A stretch of DNA of 6,797 nt from Clostridia bacterium (GTDB lineage: Bacteria; Bacillota; Peptococcia; DRI-13; DTU073): assembly GCA_028709105.1 (NCBI GenBank), contig JAQVYD010000059.1, forward strand, positions 1,363 through 8,159, in the 5' to 3' direction. A program made the position numbers and the translations under genes. The notes under the pieces were generated by a model. It had not been told where the DNA came from. It saw nothing but the letters and a program-made list of their open reading frames with translations, and did not search any database. Positions 1 through 5,387 of this stretch are shown here, piece by piece; position 1 is the stretch's first letter; every line of letters begins with the position of its first letter.

Positions 1-539
1 TTTTGCGCTTTATCTATCGTTTGTAATGAATAATTAAAAATCTTATCAGCCGTACCTTTGCTATATTCTCTAGGTCTGATTTCCTGCACAATTTTTTCTA
101 AACAATCAACGATGATGGCTTTTTTATAACCGATGCGGACACCCTGAATAATCTTCCACCAAGAAACAGGTCCCACCACCTTTTTAACACGTTTAATAAA
201 CTGCCAATATCCTTTATCAGGGGGTTCTATAATTAAGGAATTATAATTAAACCCTAAATCCTGTAAAATCTCTTTTTCTAACTGAGCATATAAACCAAAG
301 CGACAGGGACCTGTTCCACCTGCCATGATGATGGTATCAGCACCTAGCTTTTTAGCTTCAATGAAATTACCAATATTTATTTTTAAGGGAAGACAGGCGA
401 ATTCAGGAGAATGCTGTACACCCAAAGTTAAAGTCTCTCTAGTGGGGGGTGGTGGTACAATTACATCTAACCCCATGTATTCCAGCATTCCCTTTACAGC
501 TACCCACATATTGCCCATATGGGGAAAAGTGATTTTGAT
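1..539 (-). CDS. CoA-dehydratase activase-related protein (DUF2229-like), C-terminus beyond window, non-canonical start
   Basis: I read this partial gene from the reverse strand; it runs off the left edge. The protein begins IKITFPHMGNMWVAVKGMLE and continues with a Cys in EFACLPLKINIGNFIEA and the motif GGTGPCRFGLY. These are hallmarks of proteins annotated as CoA protein activase or acyl-CoA dehydratase activase-related, which resemble the DUF2229/HgdB-like parts of 2-hydroxyglutaryl-CoA dehydratase activators. The conserved cysteines may bind an Fe-S cluster, but that is family-based inference, and the substrate is unknown. The start is the oddity: a strong GGAGGAGGG (546-554) sits 6 bases before ATC at 539, exactly where related proteins would begin M-K-I-T-F-P. 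An in-frame TAG lies at 567-569, and no ATG, GTG or TTG occurs in frame between it and the ATG at 518. Starting at 518 would cut off the conserved KITFPH segment and leave about 27 bases to the Shine-Dalgarno. The 5' end overlaps the preceding gene in another frame. Confidence 0.8.
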   Translation of the reverse strand, partial: MKITFPHMGNMWVAVKGMLEYMGLDVIVPPPPTRETLTLGVQHSPEFACLPLKINIGNFIEAKKLGADTIIMAGGTGPCRFGLYAQLEKEILQDLGFNYNSLIIEPPDKGYWQFIKRVKKVVGPVSWWKIIQGVRIGYKKAIIVDCLEKIVQEIRPREYSKGTADKIFNYSLQTIDKAQ

Positions 540-1458
540 GACAATCCCTCCTCCAGTAAATAATATCTACAAAAGCCTCAATCCTTGTGATCAGACCACC
601 TTCACCTGTATGTTCATCTAAAATTATATTTAGATAAGGAATCTTATACTCAGTAAGACGCCTCATAATCAAGTTATCAATAAAAGAATCAATACCACAG
701 CCAAATGAGGAAAGGATAATCACACCTTTTTTTCCGGGTTTTTGCATAAAGCTATATACTGCACCTAAGAGGTTACGGCCGTAAGTCCAAAAGATTGACT
801 TAGGAAAATTCTTTAATTGAGCGTCTCTTTCTTCTTTAGAAATCTGAGCCGGTGTAATTACGGAACAGCCTAAGTCTTGTAATTTTTTCAAAAGATCCAT
901 ATTTACATAGTGATCATAAAGATTATAGTCATGTCCTAAAACAAGAATGTTTAAATCACTAATATCTTGGTGCTTTCTGATTAACTTCTGCTCATACCTC
1001 TCTTGTTCCTGCTTAGCTTCCTGCCAAGCCTTTTTTATTTTTGACCACTTCCCAGTAAAAGGGCTGGCACAATCCCATAAAAAATTATTGCCATTGACCG
1101 ATCTGACTTTGTTTATTACCGGCTTGATTAAAGGAGAGTGTTTTATTTTACTGGCACTTAACATATCGGGAAGACCCATAAATTTAGGACAAATATAAGC
1201 TTTTCTTTCCACACTGATCAACCGTGGCACAAATAAAAAATCTGTTTCAGATTCGCCAAGAGCAGCCACATGACCAAAAAAAACCTTTACTGGTAAACAA
1301 GTTTCATCTACAACACTCCTTACCCCCTGATCAAGAATAGCCTTGTTTGTTTGTGGAGAAACAATTACTTCAACCCCCAAAGACTCAAAAAAAGTAGACC
1401 ATAATGGAAAATAAGTATGATAAAATAGCGCTCGTGGTAGTCCAATTCTCCAACTCAA
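439..1458 (-). CDS. acyl-CoA dehydratase activase-related protein (DUF2229 family)
   Basis: The 339-residue protein starts at TTG with an AAGGGAG-type Shine-Dalgarno 9 bases upstream; the N-terminus MSWRIGLPRALFYHTYFPLW matches the usual family start (M-x-IG-x-PRAL). Visible features are Cys54 in DETCLPVKVFFGH, Cys90 in YICPKFMGLPD, Cys130 in WDCASPF, and Cys254 in SSFGCGIDS followed by DEHTGEGGLITRIEAFVD near residues 281-298. This pattern belongs to the uncharacterised CoA-enzyme activase domain (DUF2229) found alone or fused to the BcrAD/BadFG ATPase of 2-hydroxyacyl-CoA dehydratase systems. The conserved cysteines may be Fe-S ligands (inference). Family members normally end soon after EAFVD; here about 40 odd residues, rich in Cys, His and Gly, follow and overlap the next gene by roughly 100 bases in another frame, so the last third of that tail is doubtful. 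The gene follows spoVAE after 48 bases with no terminator seen, so co-transcription with spoVA is plausible. Confidence 0.8.
   Translation of the reverse strand: MSWRIGLPRALFYHTYFPLWSTFFESLGVEVIVSPQTNKAILDQGVRSVVDETCLPVKVFFGHVAALGESETDFLFVPRLISVERKAYICPKFMGLPDMLSASKIKHSPLIKPVINKVRSVNGNNFLWDCASPFTGKWSKIKKAWQEAKQEQERYEQKLIRKHQDISDLNILVLGHDYNLYDHYVNMDLLKKLQDLGCSVITPAQISKEERDAQLKNFPKSIFWTYGRNLLGAVYSFMQKPGKKGVIILSSFGCGIDSFIDNLIMRRLTEYKIPYLNIILDEHTGEGGLITRIEAFVDIIYWRRDCHQNHFSPYGQYVGSCKGNAGIHGVRCNCTTTPH
546..554 (-). promoter_or_regulatory. strong Shine-Dalgarno (GGAGGAGGG) without a canonical in-frame start codon
   Basis: This purine-rich stretch lies inside the end of the upstream activase-like gene. 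In the frame of the downstream protein it is followed by ATT GTC ATC AAA, with ATC 6 bases away. The only conventional start nearby is TTG at 542-544, which is out of frame for the downstream protein (it would read in frame only if one extra A were present in the AAAA run at 533-536). It shows that translation of the second gene does begin here and is not simply a fused domain of the first. Confidence 0.6.
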
Positions 1459-1506
1459 AATTAATTCTCCCTTCCTTGCTAATTTTCTGGAATAAGTTGT
1501 AATGCT

Positions 1507-1863
1507 TTAACCTTTGGGCTGGGCAAAAGTAGCCACAACAAGACCAAAAACTATGGCCGCCGCAATACCAATAGACGTAGCCTCTAAGCCACCCCCTAAA
1601 GCTCCCAATAAACCTTGAGTTTTTACCCCTTCCATAGCACCTTGGGCTAAAGAATGTCCAAATCCGGACAACGGTACAGTCGCCCCCGCACCGCCCCAAT
1701 CAACAAGTGGCTGATATAAACCGAGAGAACTCAAGACAACACCACTGGTAACATAGCCTACTAAAATATGACCCGGCGTAATATTAAAAGGTGTTAGGTC
1801 TATTAAAAGCTGTCCAATTGCACAAAGGAATCCTCCTAAGACAAAGGCTTTGAACAGTTCCAT
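1507..1863 (-). CDS. spoVAE: stage V sporulation protein AE (SpoVAE, short SpoVAEB-type), membrane component of the DPA channel
   Basis: The 118-residue protein is very hydrophobic, with likely membrane segments near residues 5-23, 32-50 and 95-113 plus a re-entrant or helical glycine-rich part around 57-75. GAGATVPLSGFGHSLAQGAMEG is the family signature and is clearly similar to GAGSIVPITGFANSIVSSGLES in the SpoVAC of this window, so the two are paralogues. SpoVA proteins are needed for dipicolinic acid uptake into the forespore across its inner membrane and for its release in germination. ATG follows the spoVAD stop directly (TAA-ATG), and its Shine-Dalgarno, GGGGAGAGGTG, lies within the last spoVAD codons, which points to translational coupling. 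The length fits the short SpoVAE; no SpoVAEA or SpoVAF follows it. Confidence 0.95.
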   Translation of the reverse strand: MELFKAFVLGGFLCAIGQLLIDLTPFNITPGHILVGYVTSGVVLSSLGLYQPLVDWGGAGATVPLSGFGHSLAQGAMEGVKTQGLLGALGGGLEATSIGIAAAIVFGLVVATFAQPKG

Positions 1864-2883
1864 TTATTTCACCTCTCCCCTTGCTTCCAAAACAACAGCA
1901 TGAGCAATACAAGGAATGCTTTCTCCTTGAAAAGCACTGATCTGACTTAAAAGAGCCCCTGTTCCTACAAATAAAATCCGCTGATCAAGCCCCTTGCGCA
2001 GACGCTCAATCAAATGAGCTGCCAGTACTACAGCCGAGCAGCCACAACCACTTCCTCCGGCATGAGTATCCTGACTAGGACTGTAAACCATGATACCGCA
2101 ATCATTAATTTTTTTTGGAGAAATATCATTCTGTTGCAATAATTCCTTCAGAATATTACTGCCTAAAAATCCAAGATCTCCAGTAACAATTAAATCATAA
2201 TCATCCTCACTTCTTCCCAAATCCTCTAAATGTGTCTTGATCGTATCCAAGGCTGCCGGAGCCATCGCCGAACCTAAATCTTGTGTATTACTGACCCCTA
2301 AATCGTTTATTTTCCCAATCGTCGCGTGTGTTAACATAATCCCTGTACCAATTCTCTCCACAAGAAAAGAAGCACTGCCGGTTACAGTCCATTGTGCAGT
2401 CATCGGACGTTGATCCCCTAATTCCGTAGGTGTACGAAATTGTCTTTCCGCCGTATCATGATGACTACTTGCCGAAACCCCAATTTTCTCTGCAAAACCA
2501 CCTTCTAATAATATTCCCGCTACACACAGACCTTGAGCTAATGTGGAACAAGCCCCGTACAAACCTAAAAAAGGTGTATTTAAAAATCGTGCTGTAAAAT
2601 TTGCAGAAATAATTTGGTTTAGTAAATCACCAGCCAAATAAAGATCCAAGTCCTTAGGTAATAATTCTTGTTTTTCTAAAGCTAATTCCATTGAATACTG
2701 CATCATTTTTTGTTCTGCTTTTTCCCAAGTTTTCTCTCCGGCTAAAGAATCTGTTAAAACCAAATCGTACTTATCACCCAAGGGCCCTTGTCCTTCTTTT
2801 GGTCCAACTACAGAGGCCCAAGAAGTTACTACTGGGACGGAAGAAAACTGAAAAGTCTGTTTTCCTATTTTTTTTTGTGCCAT
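1864..2883 (-). CDS. spoVAD: stage V sporulation protein AD (SpoVAD), dipicolinic acid-binding thiolase-fold protein
   Basis: The 339-residue protein has the thiolase/KAS III-like fold of SpoVAD, the soluble SpoVA component that binds dipicolinic acid at the outer face of the spore inner membrane in B. subtilis. Visible motifs are GLYGACSTLAQGLC with Cys112 at the position of the thiolase nucleophile, SASSHHDTAERQFR (137-150), NDCG with Asp261-Cys262 at a place implicated in ligand binding in B. subtilis, and DTHAGGSGCGCSAVV (272-286). SpoVAD is not thought to be an active condensing enzyme. Length is normal. ATG at 2883 is preceded by AGGGAGAGG, which overlaps the spoVAC stop, and it abuts spoVAE downstream. 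The position between spoVAC and spoVAE is the standard one and supports one transcript made in the forespore. Confidence 0.97.
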   Translation of the reverse strand: MAQKKIGKQTFQFSSVPVVTSWASVVGPKEGQGPLGDKYDLVLTDSLAGEKTWEKAEQKMMQYSMELALEKQELLPKDLDLYLAGDLLNQIISANFTARFLNTPFLGLYGACSTLAQGLCVAGILLEGGFAEKIGVSASSHHDTAERQFRTPTELGDQRPMTAQWTVTGSASFLVERIGTGIMLTHATIGKINDLGVSNTQDLGSAMAPAALDTIKTHLEDLGRSEDDYDLIVTGDLGFLGSNILKELLQQNDISPKKINDCGIMVYSPSQDTHAGGSGCGCSAVVLAAHLIERLRKGLDQRILFVGTGALLSQISAFQGESIPCIAHAVVLEARGEVK

Positions 2884-2892
2884 AACCTCTCC

Positions 2893-3552
2893 CTACTTCG
2901 CAAAATAATAAATTAATCCCACCAGAATCGAAATCATTGTTCCATAAGCAAGTACCGGACCGGCTATCGTAAAAAGATGAGCTCCTACACCATAAATATA
3001 GCCTTCTTTTTTAGATTCTAAACCCGATGAAACTATAGAATTAGCAAAACCTGTAATCGGTACAATTGACCCTGCCCCTGCTACTTTTCCTAATTTATCG
3101 TAATACCCGATACCTGTAAAAAAGGCTCCTAAAAATATTAACAAGGCCGAAGTGGCAGCCGAGGCTTCTTTGTCTGCTAATCCCCCTTGAGAAAAAAGAT
3201 TTTTGATAATTTGCCCGCTTAGACAGATCAGACCTCCTACTAAAAAAGCCATAATCGTATTTTTAACTACTGTTTGAGGAGGAACAAATTTTAAAGCAAT
3301 ACTTTGATAAGCTATTTGCTGTGGTTTAGTAAGGCGTTGCTGTTGTCTTTCAATTTCTTGACGTAAATCGGCAAGTTTTTTTCTTTCTTCCCCCAGGGCC
3401 TGAGCTTCCCAGTAAAGTACCTTTTGGTGTTCTTTTTGCAGCTCTTCTTGTTGCCTAGTCATTTCTTGTTCTTTCAACAAAACGTTACGGGAAATCAAGC
3501 CTTCTCTCTCCCTTATCTTTTGCCGAATCTCTTCTTCCTGCAGTTTAATCAC
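2893..3552 (-). CDS. spoVAC: stage V sporulation protein AC (SpoVAC) with an N-terminal coiled-coil extension
   Basis: Residues about 78-219 are a normal SpoVAC: VVKNTIMAFLVGGLICLSGQ (96-115) is the first membrane helix, followed by helices near 134-151 and 192-216 and the signature GAGSIVPITGFANSIVSSG (159-177). B. subtilis SpoVAC is a membrane channel-like protein of about 150 residues taking part in dipicolinic acid movement. The present protein has about 75 extra N-terminal residues made almost only of Glu, Gln, Lys, Arg and Leu (for example QEEEIRQKIREREG and EERKKLADLRQEIERQQQRL), which should form a long coiled coil. The start is uncertain. GTG at 3552 lies inside AGAAAAGGGGTGATT (3547-3561), itself a close match to the anti-Shine-Dalgarno complement; that places an in-frame CTG at 3543 at better spacing. 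A TTG at codon 19 and ATG at codon 31 are also possible. No conventional start exists closer to the SpoVAC core, so at least part of the extension is real. Confidence 0.93.
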   Translation of the reverse strand: MIKLQEEEIRQKIREREGLISRNVLLKEQEMTRQQEELQKEHQKVLYWEAQALGEERKKLADLRQEIERQQQRLTKPQQIAYQSIALKFVPPQTVVKNTIMAFLVGGLICLSGQIIKNLFSQGGLADKEASAATSALLIFLGAFFTGIGYYDKLGKVAGAGSIVPITGFANSIVSSGLESKKEGYIYGVGAHLFTIAGPVLAYGTMISILVGLIYYFAK

Positions 3553-3570
3553 CCCTTTTCTTCTTATTTC

Positions 3571-3603
3571 CTAGTAAAATAGCAAAAAAAATTGCTCTAT
3601 CAT
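3571..3603 (-). CDS. possible 10-codon leader ORF upstream of spoVAC
   Basis: ATG at 3603 has an excellent Shine-Dalgarno (GGAGG, 3612-3616, 8-base spacing) and encodes MIEQFFLLFY before TAG at 3571-3573. It is in the same frame as spoVAC, from which it is separated only by that stop and six codons. It contains a run of eight T. With one extra T the frame would instead read MIEQFFFAILLGNKKKRGD and stop at 3545, overlapping the spoVAC start region. It could be a leader peptide that couples translation, a tiny membrane peptide, or a decayed N-terminus. The good ribosome site is visible; the function is unknown. Confidence 0.35.
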   Translation of the reverse strand: MIEQFFLLFY

Positions 3604-3620
3604 ATTCTTTACCTCCACAC

Positions 3621-3652
3621 AAAAAAATAAACAGGGTTTTAAGTCCCTGTTT
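3621..3652 (-). terminator. Rho-independent terminator overlapping the sigF stop codon
   Basis: On the minus strand AAACAGGG pairs perfectly with CCCTGTTT over 8 base pairs with an 8-base loop, followed by A and seven T. The sigF TAA (3639-3641) lies in the loop. The hairpin ends the spoIIA transcript, or at least reduces read-through into spoVAC. A translating ribosome reaching the stop codon would cover the left arm and could weaken termination (inference). Confidence 0.75.
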
Positions 3653-4427
3653 CACTAACATTTTCTTCTAAAAGATGTTTAAACTTTTTTAAAGCCTGTC
3701 TTTCTAATCTGGATACTTGAACTTGAGAAAGTCCAATAACTTTGGCCACCTCTGTTTGTGTTTTATCTTGAAAAAAACGCATAATCAGTATGTCTCTTTC
3801 TTTTTCTGATAATTTATTTAAGGCTTCTTTAAGAACAATTTTTTCCAGCCAAGCCCCCTCTTCCTTATCGTTACTTAATTGATCCAGAAGATAAATAGGA
3901 TCTCCGTCATCTTGGTATAATGTTTCGTAAATAGAGGTGGGTATTTGCATAGCCTCTAAACTACTAATAATTTCTTCCATAGGGATGTCTGCTTCTTTAG
4001 CGATTTCCTGTAATGTTGGTTCCCTTCCTAGTTGTTTTGTCAAGGTATCTCTTGTTTTATTAATCCGATAAGCATTTTCTTTTAAAGAACGACTCACTTT
4101 AATCGGATTATCATCTCGTAAAAATCTTCTAATTTCTCCAATAATCATGGGTACAGCATAGGTAGAGAATTTTACATTGTATGATAAATCAAATTTATCA
4201 ATGGCTTTAATTAACCCGATTGTTCCAATTTGGAAGAGATCTTCTAGTTCATAACCTCTATTAGAAAATCTTTGTACCAAATTAAAAACAAGCCGCAGAT
4301 TACAATTTATTAATTTTTCCCGAGCTTCCCCGTCATTATCTTGGGCTTTAAGGATCAAACTTGTCGTTTCTTCATCCTTCAACAGGGGAAAACGGGGTAA
4401 ATTCATTTCCGATAACCTAACATTCAT
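3639..4427 (-). CDS. sigF: RNA polymerase forespore-specific sigma factor SigF (SpoIIAC)
   Basis: The 262-residue protein is a complete sigma-70 family factor of the sporulation SigF/SigG type. Region 2 spans about residues 40-108, with NCNLRLVFNLVQRF, the core-binding ELEDLFQIGTIGLIKAIDKFD, and the -10 recognition and melting part FSTYAVPMIIGEIRRFLRDD. Region 3 covers about 112-160, and region 4 about 205-252, with the helix-turn-helix TQTEVAKVIGLSQVQVSRLE at 224-243. SigF is the first compartment-specific sigma factor, active in the forespore after SpoIIAB lets it go. The residues ahead of region 2 (NLPRFPLLKDEET) are close to those of sporulation sigma factors. ATG has GAGGGAG 5 bases upstream; spoIIAB ends 12 bases before it. 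SigG would be the main alternative, but the spoIIAA-spoIIAB context settles it. Confidence 0.98.
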   Translation of the reverse strand: MNVRLSEMNLPRFPLLKDEETTSLILKAQDNDGEAREKLINCNLRLVFNLVQRFSNRGYELEDLFQIGTIGLIKAIDKFDLSYNVKFSTYAVPMIIGEIRRFLRDDNPIKVSRSLKENAYRINKTRDTLTKQLGREPTLQEIAKEADIPMEEIISSLEAMQIPTSIYETLYQDDGDPIYLLDQLSNDKEEGAWLEKIVLKEALNKLSEKERDILIMRFFQDKTQTEVAKVIGLSQVQVSRLERQALKKFKHLLEENVSETGT

Positions 4428-4439
4428 TGATGCTCCCTC

Positions 4440-4892
4440 TTATGAAACAGCCATATTTTTTAAATCAGGATTGATTTGCTTAGTTAAAATTACTTTTGTG
4501 CCACAATTAACTTGAGATTCTACCTTTACCTCATTCATAAACGACTGCATAAAGACAAAACCTAGTCCTGTCCGTTCCGGATCGGTAGAATATGCTGGTT
4601 CCATCGCCTTTTGGATATCCGGAATCCCTATTCCTTGATCAACTATTTCTAAAATAAGAGTATTTCCCTTCAGGATACCGGTCATCGTTACAATTTCCTC
4701 GGGTTTGTTTTGATAACCATGAATAATGGCATTAGAAACGGCTTCAGAAACAGCAACTTTTATTTCCTCTAAATCACTTAAGGTTATCTCTAATTGTGAA
4801 ACAAAAGCAGCAATAGTTATTCTAGCTAGAGCTACATTTTCTCCTTTGCTTAGAAATTCTAATTTTATTTTATTATTTACTATTTTACCCAT
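4440..4892 (-). CDS. spoIIAB: anti-sigma F factor and serine kinase SpoIIAB
   Basis: The 150-residue protein is a GHKL-fold kinase. The N box is EAVSNAIIHGY (50-60, with catalytic-type Glu50 and Asn54), the G1 box VDQGIGIPD (84-92, with Asp85 contacting adenine), and the G2 part ERTGLGFVFMQSF (106-118) with the ATP lid before it. In the pre-divisional cell SpoIIAB holds SigF with ATP bound and phosphorylates SpoIIAA; dephosphorylated SpoIIAA then displaces SigF. Length and motifs are normal. ATG follows the spoIIAA TAG after two bases, with AAGGGGG 7 bases upstream, so translation is tightly coupled and stoichiometry with SpoIIAA is likely preserved. Confidence 0.98.
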   Translation of the reverse strand: MGKIVNNKIKLEFLSKGENVALARITIAAFVSQLEITLSDLEEIKVAVSEAVSNAIIHGYQNKPEEIVTMTGILKGNTLILEIVDQGIGIPDIQKAMEPAYSTDPERTGLGFVFMQSFMNEVKVESQVNCGTKVILTKQINPDLKNMAVS

Positions 4893-4894
4893 TT

Positions 4895-5254
4895 CTATGC
4901 CCCCTTAAAAGTATTTTGTTCCAGTAATTTCCATGCCTCTTTTTCCGTACTACATATCGGCATTAAAGAGATTATTCCTGAAACTTTAAATATTTTTTCA
5001 ATGGCGGGTTGAGTTCCACAGATAACCATTTGACCATGATTAGCCTTTACTTTACGGTACCTTCCGAGGATTACCCCTATACCGGAACTATCAATAAATG
5101 TAATTTCCGATAAATCTAGCAGCAGATTCTGAGACATTGTTTCTTCCAGACTTTGATCAATCTTTTCTCTAAACTCATGGACAGAAACAAGATCAAAATC
5201 TCCACGTACACGGATAATAAGTGTATTCTTCTTACTATTTAAAATAAGCGACAT
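4895..5254 (-). CDS. spoIIAA: anti-sigma F factor antagonist SpoIIAA
   Basis: The 119-residue protein is a single STAS domain. ITFIDSSGIGVILGRYRKVK (51-70) holds the phosphorylation loop; Ser56, directly after Asp55, aligns with Ser58 of B. subtilis SpoIIAA, the target of SpoIIAB kinase and of the SpoIIE phosphatase. Unphosphorylated SpoIIAA binds SpoIIAB and frees SigF. Length is normal. ATG has GGAGGGG 7 bases upstream, and a sigma-H-type promoter lies about 40 bases upstream of the start. It is the first gene of the tight spoIIAA-spoIIAB-sigF unit. Confidence 0.98.
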   Translation of the reverse strand: MSLILNSKKNTLIIRVRGDFDLVSVHEFREKIDQSLEETMSQNLLLDLSEITFIDSSGIGVILGRYRKVKANHGQMVICGTQPAIEKIFKVSGIISLMPICSTEKEAWKLLEQNTFKGA

Positions 5255-5290
5255 CTCTTATCCCCTCCTACGATAGTTTAGACTAAGTAT

Positions 5291-5319
5291 TTATTCTCTA
5301 TAAAGATTATTTGTCCTGC
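5291..5319 (-). promoter_or_regulatory. sigma-H-type promoter of spoIIAA-spoIIAB-sigF
   Basis: Minus-strand GCAGGACAA (5311-5319) and AGAGAATAA (5291-5299) are separated by 11 bases. Compared with the B. subtilis sigma-H consensus RNAGGAWWW-N11-12-RNNGAATWW, the -10 part matches fully and the -35 part has one mismatch. Transcription would start near 5284, leaving a leader of about 30 bases to the spoIIAA Shine-Dalgarno and ATG. The spoIIA operon is a classical sigma-H target in B. subtilis, so position and identity agree. Confidence 0.8.
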
Positions 5320-5339
5320 TAATTTATGGAAATTATTTT

Positions 5340-5380
5340 AAAAAATTGAGGCTGCTGCAAAATACTTCTACAGCAGCCTT
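5340..5380 (-). terminator. Rho-independent terminator after dacF (stem may work in both directions)
   Basis: AGGCTGCTG (5349-5357) and CAGCAGCCT (5371-5379) form a perfect 9-base-pair stem with a 13-base loop. On the minus strand the hairpin begins about 8 bases after the dacF stop and is followed by CAA and then six T. On the plus strand the stem is followed by only a short T run. It separates dacF from spoIIAA, whose own promoter lies just beyond. Confidence 0.8.
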
Positions 5381-5387
5381 TTGTATT

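Noticed and set aside
325..621. 98-codon plus-strand ORF at the left end
   Set aside because: It lies antisense to the conserved coding of the two activase-like genes and has no ribosome site or recognisable protein; a shadow frame.
947..1198. 83-codon plus-strand ORF
   Set aside because: Antisense to the conserved first activase-like gene, with no supporting ribosome site.
1385..1699. 104-codon minus-strand ORF rich in Cys, Gly and Trp
   Set aside because: It overlaps the conserved spoVAE and the first activase-like gene in another frame, and its composition is typical of a shifted reading of a Gly/Ala-rich gene.
3577..3600. AGCAA-T6-TTGCT hairpin ahead of spoVAC
   Set aside because: A 5-base-pair AT-rich stem with a T-only loop is too weak to be called a terminator or riboswitch.
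5308..5318. Possible Spo0A box (TTTGTCCTG on the plus strand) overlapping the spoIIA -35
   Set aside because: Only the TTTGTC half agrees with the Spo0A consensus TTTGTCGAA; too weak to annotate, although Spo0A control of spoIIA is known in B. subtilis.
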